From Harmothoe impar (Eukaryota; Annelida; Polychaeta; Phyllodocida; Polynoidae), in assembly GCA_947462335.1 (NCBI GenBank), contig OX381704.1, positions 22,646,442 to 22,710,441 on the forward strand: a DNA stretch of 64,000 nt, written 5' to 3'. Below, one piece after another: positions 1 through 11,700 of the stretch. The position numbers and the translations under genes were made by a program. Under the pieces are notes generated by a model, which saw only the letters and a list, made by a program, of their open reading frames with translations, was not told the DNA's origin and made no database searches. The stretch's first letter is position 1. Each line of letters starts with the position of its first letter.

Positions 1-790
1 TGTTTATCCCCTTCTCCGTTCATCCCATTGTCCCGTTCTCCCTTTCTCCAGTTCTCTAATTATCCCCTTCTCCCTTTCTCCCGTTCTCCATTTATCCCAT
101 TCTCTGTTTCTCCCGTTCTCCCTTTCTCCCGTTCTCCGTTTAACCCGTTCTCTGTTTATCCCGTTCTCCGTTTATCCCATTCTCCATTTATCCCTTTCTC
201 CGTTTATCCCTTTCTCCGTTTATCCCGTTCTCCGTTTATCCCGTTCTCCGTTTATCCCGTTCTCCCTTTCCCCGTTTATCCCGTCATCCGTTTATCCCGT
301 TCGTTGTTTATACCGTTCGTCGTTTATAGCGTTCACCGTTTATCCCTTTCACCGTTTATCCCGTTCTCCGTTTATCCCTTTCTCCCGTTCTCCCTTTCTC
401 CTGTTTTCTCTTTCTCCGTTTATCCCGTTCTGTTTATCCCGTTCTCCGTTTCTCCCATTCTCCGTTTAGCCCGTTCTCCCTTTCCCCGTTTATCCCGTTA
501 TCCGTTTATCCCGTTCATCGTTTATAGCGTTCACCGTTTATCCCTTTCACCGTTTATCCCGTTCGTCGTTGATCCCTTCCTCCCGTTCTCCCTTTCTCCC
601 GTTCTCCCTTTCTCCTGTTCCCTGTTTCTCCCGTTCTCAGTTTCTCCCCTTCTCCGTTTCTCCCGTTCTCAGTTTCTCCCCTTCTCCGTTTCTCCCCTTC
701 TCCGTTTCTCCCCTTCTCCGTTTCTCCCCTTCTCCGTTTCTCCCCTTCTCCGTTTCTCCCCATCTCCGTTTCTCCCCTTCTCCTATATCC
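1..790. repeat. 16-bp satellite, CCGTTCTC/CCGTTTAT type
   Basis: Tandem array with a 16-bp unit (CCCGTTCTCCGTTTAT) that is itself two diverged 8-bp halves. It runs off the left edge of the window and decays at about 785. The 640-780 part uses a variant unit, TCTCCCCTTCTCCGTT. Long open frames across it (Ser/Pro/Phe-rich on plus, Arg/Glu/Gly-rich on minus) are products of the repeat and not genes. The same unit recurs in reverse complement at 11724-12650. Confidence 0.95.
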
Positions 791-894
791 TAAACGTAAG
801 CCGGTCACCACACCTTTGGTGTGCAATCTTAACTCCTAGCCTTTGAATCCTCGTTGTATTGCCAATTGGATTTTAAATATAAGGATAGCATAAT

Positions 895-1130
895 GTAGGT
901 GTAATATCCGGCACATCTACCCCAGCCAGGCCGTCGCAGGACAGTGTATTTCTCACCTACAGCACCTACACCCTTATGTATAATTTGCATAGTAGTAGGA
1001 CGACTTTAGCACCAAGCTTGGTCGTCACAGGGTGGTGTATTTCTCACCTACAGAGCCTACACCCTTATGTATAATATGCCATCGCAGGGCGGTGTATTTC
1101 ACAGGGTTATTTCACAGGGGGTGTAAAATA
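895..1130. repeat. Degenerate tandem repeat of about 100 bp
   Basis: Two and a half copies of a unit containing GTGTATTTCTCACCTACAG followed by CCTACACCCTTATGTATAAT (about 945-985 and 1033-1075, with a partial third copy near 1085). No coding capacity is apparent. Confidence 0.6.
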
Positions 1131-1294
1131 CGGCCTCCTTTGGCTAAGTCAATGACAGTGCCTAATTCACCATGAAATAGAATATTGATATAAATATTAG
1201 GTTAGAAACTGAAAGGTTCCACCTTAAACATTCAAAACCAAACTTTTAATATTGCTCTTAACGTTATGTTACATCTAATATTTTTTCTTCACAG

Positions 1295-2180
1295 ACAGAC
1301 AGTACGCGATCTTGTAACACTTCTCTGCCCTGGACGACAAGAACAGATGAGGAAAGGACGTCTTGAGAGAAGGAAGTATAAGGTGGCCGGTCCCAACCAT
1401 ATCTGGCACATAGACGGGAACGACAAATTAAAGCCTTATGGTCTATGTGTCAGTGGGGGGATCGATGGTTGGAGCAGACAACTCATCTGGCTCGAGGTTG
1501 CCAGGACTAACAAAGATCCCAGACTTATTTGCCAGTTCTACCTTGATGCTGTCCAGAAGCACCGTGTCGTACCACTCGCTGTGAGACTAGACAGAGGCAC
1601 AGAGAACACATCGCTGTCTGATGTACATACCCTCCTACGGTCTGAACATGAGGATGACTGGGTTGCATCGGCCGTCATGTTTGGGTCGTCTAACCACAAC
1701 CAGCGAATCGAGCGGTGGTGGGGGTATCTCAGGATAGCGGTTTTGCCTACCTATGTGGACTACTTTAAGGACCTTGTTGCAGCTGGAATATTAGAGACCT
1801 CAAATGCGCTACACATTGAGTGTGTCAGATTTTGCTTCATGCAAAATCTACAGAGGGAGTTACAACTCCACCTGGATCATTGGAACCAGCACCGTGTCCG
1901 TAAAATGAAGGATGTTGATTGTCCTGCTGGGGTCCCTAATTTCCTGTACCACAATCCAGAGTACCATCAGAAGACAGACCAGGGGAAGGCAGTCCACCAA
2001 CTCATGGTACAGGACTGCAAGCTTCTGCACAACTATCCACTCACAGAATATGGTTGCACTGATGACTTTGCAGAATGGGCACTCCAAAGCATGGTAGACA
2101 ATGGATGGGCAATGCCTAGAAATTTCCACGAAGCCACTGACCTGTTTGCTCACTTAATCATGGAGATACATGCAGCTTAG
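1295..2180 (+). CDS. DDE integrase-type transposase, large 3' exon
   Basis: Encodes the catalytic core of an rve-type integrase, the kind found in eukaryotic cut-and-paste transposons. Counted from the ATG at 1266, the presumed acidic triad is D50 (in WHIDGNDK), D109 (in VRLDRGTEN) and E149 (in NQRIERWW), with 39 residues between the second and third. A polypyrimidine tract ending TTCTTCACAG at 1294 indicates an acceptor, so the true reading probably starts at 1295 and an upstream exon with the DNA-binding part is missing or lies outside the window. The stop is TAG at 2178-2180. The frame is intact over more than 290 codons, so the copy is young or selected. I know similar single-domain integrase genes from fish, cnidarian and amphioxus genomes; IS3EU or Ginger-like membership is possible but not shown here. 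Confidence 0.8.
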
Positions 2181-2671
2181 AAATACCAAGCTAGCCCTAG
2201 TGTACTTTACTGACCGGCTTCATGTCCCATGGAAACGGTCAACATTAGTCAACCTAAGATTCCGTAGCCTCAAGAGGGAAATGGCGCGTAGGTAAAAATA
2301 GCACTGAGCATTCAGACCAATAGATTAGTACAGGAATAACCACCAAAAAGGTCTATAGCCTCTTGAATCATGAAAGCCTGGCTCTGGTCCCCATTCTCTA
2401 CCCTTGTAAGTGGAGGCCGTGGTCTGCACACGCTGCCTAAATATTTATGTACCACCTTTTATGCAAATACTATTCTTGATCACACCTTTGGCCGACTTCA
2501 CTCAGACCGACTGTCGCTGTAAGGGTACTAAGACGTTGGCTACCATCTCTCGAGGTGCCGTCCCAGGACAATGTTTATGAAGGCTCACCATGGCCGAAAC
2601 GGTAGATCAACACCTCATCTGATACATGCTCATATCAACTCATCATCATCCACTTGTATATATTCTTGTTA
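2181..2671. other. Non-coding, no feature recognised
   Basis: The DNA between the integrase stop and the next inverted-repeat element contains no long frame, RNA gene or repeat that I recognise. Confidence 0.5.
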
Positions 2672-3832
2672 TACCGTAAAACCTCGCGTATAAGCCGCGG
2701 CTAGTACGCGAGTCAGATCGGCGGTGCGGCTTATAGCATCGGCCCAGGGTCAAGGTGCGGCTTATACGCGAGTTTTTGCTACTATGGCACAGTACTAAAA
2801 GTCACCATAATCAGATCCCTGGTGCGGCTTATAGTAGGGTGGCCGGACCATCTTTAAATAATGGTACAACATGCACATTATACGCATCTACTCATAGCCT
2901 AAATATTCACATTTATGAGATGATTTGTCATATGATGATACAATACACAGGGAATTAACTGTAATTGTTTGAATCTGCCTCACCTCTCTACACCTTCTGA
3001 CAGGTTTTGAATTCGTCCCATACCTACCATTAGGAGTTGCACATGGTCCTGTCAGTGTAACACTGAGGCCCCCTAGGGCACAGTGGCTAACACTAACGAC
3101 CTTACCTGCATTCCCTAGCAAAAATCCCCATAGAAAGTGCTGCCATCTGGTACCAAAGGGCTATCTGAACTGATTAGAATCACTCTATCACCCCTAGCAG
3201 ATAGCCTGACGCTAGCTGGCGGTAGGTTGTTTTATTTCCATTACAAAAGCATCATTTTCAACTGATTTAGCTCTATTCTCAGTAGTCTACCGTAAATTAC
3301 CAATTAAAGATTTCTGGAAAAATAATTGAGCTAAAAATAATGAAATTCAGCTGGCTTATCTGTAAAAGATACGATTGTGTCAAGTAATTGTAGGACTCCC
3401 CATGGCATACCTGCATACAAGACTTTCAAACAAAAAAAGAATTATGTTGATACATGGAATTGCCATCAACCAGGGCAAATTTTCCCAAATGACAGGTTCA
3501 AACCACAACCCAGTTATAGAGATCAAAACAGACTCGAAATCTGAAGGTATGTCAACATTACCTCTAAATTACATCATGAAATACAATTTATTAGGCTAAT
3601 TCCAACATGTGTATTATGGATCCCTTTAAGATCTCTTGATACCAACTTACTAGAAGTCTCTATCTGCTCCCTAGCCAAAATGGGAAGATATCATAAAGGG
3701 GTCATTCTAACATAGGATCAGATAGAGACTGGGCGATCAGCTGGACCCTCCGGCCACCCTACTTATAGGATCGTCCCAAAGTCGGGGTGCGGCTTATACG
3801 CGAGTTAGGCTTATACGCAAGGTTTTACGGTA
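2672..3832. mobile_element. TA-flanked element with CCGTAAAACC termini
   Basis: Left end TACCGTAAAACCTCGCGTAT, right end in inverted order ending GGTTTTACGGTA, so the element CCGTA...TACGG is bounded by TA on both sides. Just inside both ends it repeats GCGTATAAGCCGC-like words several times. About 1.16 kb with no transposase frame, so non-autonomous. Shorter relatives lie at 4438, 23131, 29797 and 58105. Confidence 0.75.
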
Positions 3833-4141
3833 ATCAATTTTAACAAAAACCAAATATTTGGACGGTGTCGGGTTTTGTGTGACATACAATTTTTAGTAAT
3901 GTTTATAATAATGTTTATAATTCAAACAAAAGTAGCCATGATTAGCCTCCTCCGCCTCTCCTCCTATAGTCTCAATCATACTCAAAATGAAATGCTCTGT
4001 AACATCAAATACATAGACAATGGTTCACGAGTTTTATTCTGTTGGCTGGGTTATTACATGAGTTGAATGTCAGGCCGTATTTCACGAGGCGGGGTAGTAA
4101 CACCGGTCGTCGCTGCGAGTATGGGTTATTTAAGGGTGGTG

Positions 4142-4392
4142 TTAACCCTTTAAGGCCGGCATGATACCTTAATGCATCATGGCCTTGGTTGTCATGATGC
4201 ATGGATGCAGCCCTGGCGAGTAACTCGCCAGTGCTGCATTCATGCACCATGCCGACCCTATGGGGTTAAGAAACTCCCAAACGGCTGTCATGATGCACCA
4301 AGGCAGCACGGGCGAGTTACTTGCCGGGGCTGCATTGGTGCATCACGACGACGAATGTCATCTTTTAGCGACCCCTGTCCTGTAAGGGTTAA
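4142..4392. mobile_element. MITE of the TTAACCCTTTAA family
   Basis: About 251 bp with TTAACCCTTTAAGG at the left and AAGGGTTAA at the right. Inside are inverted words GATGCATGAATGCAGC and GGCGAGTAACTCGCC and a central GCCGACCC. It is one of the more complete copies of a family present at least 15 times in the window. Confidence 0.8.
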
Positions 4393-4437
4393 ATACGGAC
4401 CTCTTTGGTTAAGTTAATGAGACTGCTATATTCAATG

Positions 4438-4844
4438 TACCGTAAAACCCTGCCTTTAAGACGACCCCCCCAACTTTAGAAAAAAATCTGTCTTGTGCAA
4501 AAAATATATTACATTTTGGAAAACCCCACCTTTAAGACGACCCCCGACTTTGGGGGTCCTGTCTAGCCTCAAGGTCAACAAAATTGCAAGATTTCTATCA
4601 TTTCCCCATGAACTTATTACAGTCTACAGTACGATACATGTTACTTTCTAAAAATCATTGAAAGAAAAGTTTATAAATGGTATGAGGTCGTTGATATTTT
4701 CATTTTCTTTTTTTCATACTTTTTCACATTGAAAATTTCCAAAACCCCGCCTTTAAGATGACCCCCCAACTTGCAGAAAAAATCCGTCTTGTGCAAATAA
4801 AATACGCCAAATAAAATCCGTCTCAAAGCCGGGGTTTTACGGTA
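4438..4844. mobile_element. TA-flanked element with CCGTAAAACCC termini
   Basis: Left TACCGTAAAACCCTGCC, right CGGGGTTTTACGGTA-like. Internally CCTTTAAGACGACCCCC is repeated three times. About 407 bp, no coding capacity. Same TA-bounded CCGTA termini as the element at 2672. Confidence 0.75.
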
Positions 4845-4848
4845 AATA

Positions 4849-5332
4849 GACAAAGGTGCACGAGTAGAGTTCCTCTATAGGCCACACCAAAAAAAAAGTT
4901 GGTCAATGGATTTCACTTTTCAAAAAATGGTGCGAGCGAGCAAATTTTTTTTTTTTTTTTTTTTAAGAATTTTTTTTTGTCAATGGATTTTGTCAGTGGA
5001 AAAGTGGAGCGAGCGACAAATTTTTTTTTTTTGAACCCATCCTTTGACAAAAGTTCTTAGTGGACCCCTAACAGAAAAAAATATTGGTTGATCTGGGGGA
5101 ATTACTGGGAGAAAAATTTGGAAAAAAAAAAAAAAAATTCTCAATTTTGAAAAAAATGAAGCGAGCGAAATCCATTGACTTTTTTTTTTTCAAAAAAAAA
5201 TAAATTTCCATTTCCGAAAATAAGGTGCGCGAAATCCATTGACCAACTTTTTTTTTTGGTCTAGCCATAGCTTCGCCTCGTGAAATAACCCTCAGTGAGG
5301 AACTCAACCAGTGCTCCTTTGTGTCTATTTGG
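4849..5332. mobile_element. Foldback element rich in A and T runs
   Basis: Left arm AAATAGACAAAGGTGCACGAG followed near 4890 by AGTTGGTCAATGGATTTC; the right arm carries the complements (GAAATCCATTGACCAACT near 5231, then CTCCTTTGTGTCTATTT). The middle repeats GAGCGAGC and GTCAATGGATTT words around T runs. A related half-copy (ATAGACAATGGTTCACGAG, TATTTCACGAGGCG) lies at about 4012-4095 and its complement at 5274-5288, suggesting nested insertions. Non-coding. Confidence 0.7.
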
Positions 5333-5680
5333 TTGCTATGGTTACTTACAGTTGTGTGTCTTTACCATTTTGTATATTACTGTGACATGATGGAAGTCTA
5401 CTTTTTCTCTTTTATCTTGCAATAAATAAAATTGTACTATCAATTTTCTTCTCATTATTTTGGTTTAATTTTCTTTTAAATTAATAATAAAAGAAAAAAA
5501 TATTCATTTTATTTCAAACAGGAATTTTATTTTCAAACAGTAACAACTCCGATAACAATCCACAATGTAATATATCATTCACACGTCATTACATAAACTA
5601 ATTATAATAATTGAGCAAAAGCACCATTAATATTCCTTCATGAAATAACACATCAAGTAAAAAATAAAAGTTAAATCAGA
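5333..5680. other. AT-rich non-coding stretch
   Basis: AT-rich sequence downstream of the minus-strand zinc-ribbon gene. It has several TTTATT or TTTATTAT words that could serve as minus-strand poly(A) signals, but none can be assigned firmly. Confidence 0.4.
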
Positions 5681-5795
5681 CTTGCCAGTGCTGCATTAAT
5701 GCATCATGCCGACCCTATGGAGTTGAGACACTCCCGAATGGTTTGCATGATGCAGCAAGTTTTAAGGCATCATTCTGCTCCTAAAGGATTAAAGG
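5681..5795. mobile_element. Partial TTAACCCTTTAA-family MITE at the gene's 3' end
   Basis: Holds the family's internal words (CCAGTGCTGCATTAATGCATC, GCCGACCCTATGG) and ends CCTAAAGGATTAA. The stop codon and last residues (Leu-Ile-Leu-stop) of the minus-strand gene fall inside this end, so the C-terminus of that protein appears to be set by the MITE. Confidence 0.6.
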
Positions 5796-8700
5796 TGCCG
5801 CCTGGTTTGCGGGAGCTGGTGCAGCGAGGACTGCCGCCTGGTTCGCGGGAGCTGGTGCAGCGGGGACTGCCGCCTGGTTCGCGGGAGCTGGTGCAGCGGG
5901 GACTGCCGCCTGGTTCGCGGGAGCTGGTGCAGCGGGGACTGCCGCCTGGTTCGCGGGAGCTGGTGCCGGGACAATAATTCGACCAACATAGATACGGGTA
6001 ATCCCAATGTAGTGTTTATGATTTTCCCGGTATTGCACTACACTAAAGCCAGTGCGGCTAACAACTTCTTTATCCATGTTTATGATCACGTACTGGTCAT
6101 ACTCTGGGGGGATCTGAAGCTCGTCTACAATCTGCTTGATGACTTGTTCATAGCCCGAGTTTGCCTGTAATTCGATCTTGTGCACTTTTGTTCCCCCCAT
6201 CTTGGACCAGGAGCCGGGTCGGCCCTGCTTGGCTCCACACGTGAAATTGTACGTCTTTTTCAGCTGAAGTCAACAAGGATGGAACAAGTATTAGACAAAT
6301 TCAAGGATTTCACTTTAACACAGAATCGGCTACTTTTACACAGAGCTGGTTACCCAAATGAAATCGGTTTTAAGGCTTAACTCGCCTCCTACTCGCGATG
6401 AATTACAAATATCCCGATTTTTCAGTCCCTTAAAGGGCCGCAAACTGTAACTGGCAGAAGTGCCGTCAGCGGAAATAGCAGAACGGAAGCCCCCAGGTCG
6501 TATGTTCTATCCCGGCAATTCAGCGATTTTGCCTACTACACAGGCCCTCTTTTCATATAGATGAATACAGATCGTAATAATTCTTTTACAGCAGCTTACA
6601 AAATAGAGGGGTGGCCACTACCTAAGCATATCCGATTACAACACACATGCCTGCCACACATAAATCAAAGGAGAAAGCGACAGATACAGGTGTGGCGATC
6701 CGCACAAAGGCTGCTAATCGAGACCAGCTATAACTAAATAAATGCCTTTGGCGGATCTCCAAAAAAATTGAATTTTCCTGTCAGAATAGGAGTTTATATT
6801 TAATGTGGGGATATATTAAATGATGGGTTTTACATATCGCTTAACTATATCATGACATTACCTTCTTCCTATAACAATGCGATTGGGATGGGCCAGACTG
6901 TTGAGATGGTTGAGATGGCCAACTGGCCTTTCTTTTCCTGCCAATGTTTGCCAGGCGACCTCCTAACACCTGCAGCCGCTCTCTAGTTGATAATCCGGTC
7001 GAAGCTGCGGCAGCGGCTGCGGCTGCAGCTGCGGCTGCAGCAGCAGGGGGTGCTCCTGCAGCTGCAGGGGGTGCTCCTGCTGCTGCCGAAGCTGATGATG
7101 CGGCAACATTAGCTGGCACAACTGCAGGCTCTGCAAAGAACATGAGCGAAATTAAACACTAGAATAAAGTAGCGTCGTAATGTGGAAGGAAGACCAGACT
7201 AGTCCAGTTTAATGAACGCCGCCCAGCAGCATTTTGAATGCCCGCTGGGAGGTGTGGGTGGGTCTACGGGTCTGACGTTAGGGTTACGGGAGGTGTGGGT
7301 GAGTCCACGAGTCTGATGTTAGGTTTTGGGGAGGTGTGGGTTAGTCTACAAGTCTGACGTAAGGGTCGCAGGAGGTGTGGGTGGGTCTACGAGTCTGACG
7401 TCAGGGTTGCAGGAGGTGCAGGTCGGTCTACGAGTCTGACATAAGGGTCGCAGGAGGTGTGGGTGGGTCTACGAGTCTGACGTAAGGGTTGCGGGACAAC
7501 CGGCAAACCCACTATTGTGAGCTCTATTCAGACCAATTTCAGTACTTAAGCATTACAAGTCATCTATCTGAAATGGATCCTGAGTTTTGAGGAAATTCTA
7601 TGAAACTGAAATGAGTACCCACACCCTGGCATGCTATTGATAGTACTGGAGTTTAGAAATATGCACATCAGATAAAAAAGAGATTTAATTGATTTTTGGA
7701 GATAAAGACTAAAAGTTATGCTTCCTAAATACAAATGTAATGTTACAATGAAAATGCTAACCTGCATTGGGATACATCGCCTTTAAAGAGACGCTCCCGC
7801 CCACGCCTGTACCAGTTCCTGAAGCTGCCTGAGAGGCAGGGGCTGCCGCTGCCTGAGCCCCTGTTGCCTGAGCTGCTGCCTGAGCCGCTGCTGCCTGAGC
7901 CGCTGCTGCCTGAGCCGCTGCTGCCTGAGCCGCTGCTGTTTGAGCCGCTGACGCTGCCTGAGGCGCTGCAATGAAACCAGATTAAAACAAAAATCAATGA
8001 AAATAAAACTTAAGCATGAAATGGATAAGGTATGAATGATGATGAGTTTTGAGGAAATTCATGAAACTGAAAGGAGTACCCACACCCTGGCATGCTATTG
8101 ATAGTACTGGAGTTTAGAAATATGCACATCAGATAAACAATATTTAATTGATTTTTGGAGAAAACGACTAAAAGTTATGCTTCCTAAATACAAATGTAAT
8201 GTTACAATGAAAATGCTAACCTGCATTGGGATACATCGCCATTAAAGAGAAGCTCCCGCCCTCGCCTGCACCAGTTCCTGAAGCTGCCTGAGAGGCTGGG
8301 GCTGCCGCCGCCTGAGCAGCTGCTGTTTGAGCCGCTAATGCTGCCTGAGGGGCTGAAATAAACAAGATTAAAAGAAACATCAATGAAAATAAAAGATAAG
8401 CATGAAATGGATATATGAATTATGATGGATCCTTAGTTTGAGAAAAAAATTTGGACCCTTCCTCGGGGGCAGGGGTCGACAAATCGTTGTAAAGCATTGT
8501 GTCCACTGGACACAGAGACAAGACCCACAGTGATCTAGGCCTATATAATCTATGTAATCTAGGCCTACTTGAGAGCAAGTCCTGGGGACTTGAGTGGTGA
8601 TATTGAAGTCCTGGGGACTTGAGAGTAGCTCCTAGGGACTTGAATACTTTTTTATTGAAGTCCTGAGGTACGGTAGTTCAAAGGGGGGGCGGAAAAGTTC

Positions 8701-11700
8701 TGACCCGTTTGTGGGGGGGGGGGGGCAGAAAAACGTTGACCCCTCTCAAGGGCCACCCCCTCATTGTTAAATTATGACTCCTTCGTAAGATTGAAGTCCT
8801 GAGAACTTAAGAGTAAGTCCTAGGGACTTAGCACTAAGTCCTTGGGCCTTGGCATTACGTCCCTAGGACTTGGCATCAAGTCTACAGGACTTGGGAGGCC
8901 GATAACATCCCCCAAGGCCAAGGTATCCAGTCTTCATGACTCTTTTATACCAACTGTCAAGTCCTGAGGACCTGGGGGTTGGTAGGGAAGTCCCAGAGAC
9001 TTGAGGCCAAGTCCTGGGGACTTGAAAATGGGCAGTATACTACAGGTAGGTTGTATGATTGACATGGAATACTACTGGTAAGTCCTGAGGGTCTGATGGG
9101 CAAGCCATTAACAACCAATACCTTTTCTTATTTACACATTTGAAAGAAATAGGGATACAAATTTTGTCCAAACACTATTGATATTTCTTTGATATAATTT
9201 CAAAGTTGTTACTCACTTCTACCTATCAAAGCAAAATATATTTGATGTATAAGAATATAAATGCATGGTGTGGTCACCAAGATATGACTTGACAGGGATT
9301 TGACCTTAGGACCTCTGCATTATAAAACCACCATGCTAACCACTATTCTATGAGGGGCAGGTGACATAAGGAATGCCCAGGCACAACCCACTCATAATAC
9401 TCAGACCCTGTTTGTACCCTAATCTCGGACATGTAATTTGGCTGAGCTGGTTGCTGGTGACTAGGGGATACAATTGGTACCAGAGGAACACCAGTATCTC
9501 ATTAGTGCCTAATAGGTCAAGACTATGCCCCCGGGGCATAGACCAGTAGCTTACAGTTTACAAGGCAAGGCAATTGCCCTGGAGCATAGCTCAGTTGCCT
9601 ACACTTTACATAGGTCAAGGCTATGCCCCCAGGGCATTGATCAGTAGCTTAAAGTTTGTATAGGTCAAGACTCAGGGCATAGTTCAATAGCTTACATTTT
9701 ACATAGGTAGGCTATGCCCCTGGGGCATTGATCAGTAACCTATAGTTTGCATAGGTCAAGATCATGCCCCCAGGGCATAGATCAGTATAGTCGACAGTTG
9801 ATAAATCAAGGCCCTATATCAGAGTCCGTGCAATTTGTCTAAGGCATGGCTATGCCCCTGGGGCATAGATCAGTAACCTACAGTTAGTATAGGTCAAGAC
9901 CATGCCCCCAGGGCATAGATCAGTAGCTTACAGTTTGTATAGGTCGAGACTATGCCCCCGGGGAATTGATCAGTAACCTACAGTTTGCATAGGTCAAGAT
10001 CATGCCCCCAGGGCATCAATCAGCATAGTCGACGGTTGATAAATCAAGGCAATGCCCCCAGGGCATTTATATATCAGAGTCAGTGCAATTTGTATAAGGC
10101 ATGTCTATGCCCCCGGGGCATAGATCAGTGACCTACAGTTAGTATAGGTCAAGACCATGCCCCCAGGGCATAGATCAGTAGCTTACAGTTTGTATTGGTC
10201 GAGACTATGCCCCCGGGGCATAGGTCAGTAGTCTACAGTTTATAAGTCAAGACTATGCCCCCGGGTCATAGATCAGTAGCTTACAGTTTGCATAGGTCAA
10301 GACTATGCCCCTGGGGCATAGACCAGTATTCTATAGTTTATAAGTCAAGGGAATGCCGCTGAAGCATATATCAGTTGCCTTCACTTTACATAGGTCAAGG
10401 CTATAGCCCCAGGGCATTGATCAGTAGCCTACGTTTTATATCGGTCAAGGCTATGCCCCCAGGGCATTGATCAGTAGCTTAAAGTTTGTATAGGTCAAGA
10501 CTCAGGGCATAGTTCAATAGCTTACATTTTACATAGGTAGGCTATGCCCCTGGGGCATTGATCAGTAACCTATAGTTTGCATAGGTCAAGATCATGCCCC
10601 CAGGGCATAGATCAGTATAGTCGACAGTTGATAAATCAAGGCCCTATATCAGAGTCCGTGCAATTTGTCTAAGGCATGGCTATGCCCCTGGGGCATAGAT
10701 CAGTAACCTACAGTTAGTATAGGTCAAGACCATGCCCCCAGGGCATAGATCAGTAGCTTACAGTTGTATAGGTCGAGACTATGCCCCCGGGGCATTGATC
10801 AGTAACCTACAGTTTGTCTAGGTCAAGACTATGCCCCCGGGGCATAGATCAGTAACCGACAGTTTGTCTAGGTCAAGACTATGCCCCCGGGTCATAGATC
10901 AGTAGCTTACAGTTTGTATAGGTCAAGACTATGCCCCTGGGGCATAGATCAATAGTCTATAGTTTATAAGTCAAGGGAATGCCGCTGCAGCATAGATCAG
11001 TGGCCTACATTTTACATAGCTCGAGGCTATGCCCCAAGGGCATTGATCGGTAGCTTACAGTTTGTATAGGTCATAGATCAGTAGTTAAAAGTCATGGCAA
11101 TGCAGATCTGGGGCTGCCATCTTGCCGCACGTGCGACTGCATAGACCATACTATATAGTAAACCATGTCATTCTAAACCAAATTAATGCATCTCAACCAA
11201 ACAACAGATGTTACAGTCCTGAGGACTTGGAAATGGGGAGTAGGCTACAATTAAGTAGAAAATAACATGGGCAGCCTAAGTCCTTCATTTATCACTTGTT
11301 GTATGTGATGATCGGTTAAATAATAAAAATAATAAAAAAAGTCCTCAGGACTTAAACTCAGACTAAGAAGGCCAAAGCCCACCCCCTCGGCTCAAGTACC
11401 TGGGACTTGAGACTTGCTCTCAAGTCCCAGGGACTTGGCCTCAAGTCCTGCGGATTTGGCCTCAAGTCGTCTCAAGTCCCTGGGACTTACCCAAGTTATT
11501 TTCTACTTAAACGTAGCCTACTCCCTATTTCCAAGTCCTCGGGACTTGGCTGCAAGTCCTCAGGTTTGGCTGCAAGTCCTCAGGACTTGCCATGTATACT
11601 GCCACCATGACGATCATACTTACTTGTAGTCTACTTCCCATTTATAAGTTCCCGAGACATGGCTGTAAGTCCTAAGGACTTGCCCATAGTATCTGCATGG

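Noticed and set aside
28..846. Long Ser/Pro/Phe-rich and Arg/Glu-rich frames in the 16-bp satellite (also 11724-12536)
   Set aside because: The unit is 16 or 15 bp and lacks stop words, so every frame stays open by construction. No start context, splice sites or family resemblance.
1860..2153. 97-residue minus-strand frame
   Set aside because: Antisense shadow of the integrase exon.
7783..7971. QRLRQQ-repeat and GSGSSGSG-repeat frames
   Set aside because: Alternative frames of the Ala/Gln exon; only the Ala/Gln frame matches the phase of the neighbouring exons.
9330..11075. Regularly spaced palindromic repeats resembling a CRISPR array
   Set aside because: The intervening sequences are also repeated, there are no cas genes, and the DNA is clearly eukaryotic.
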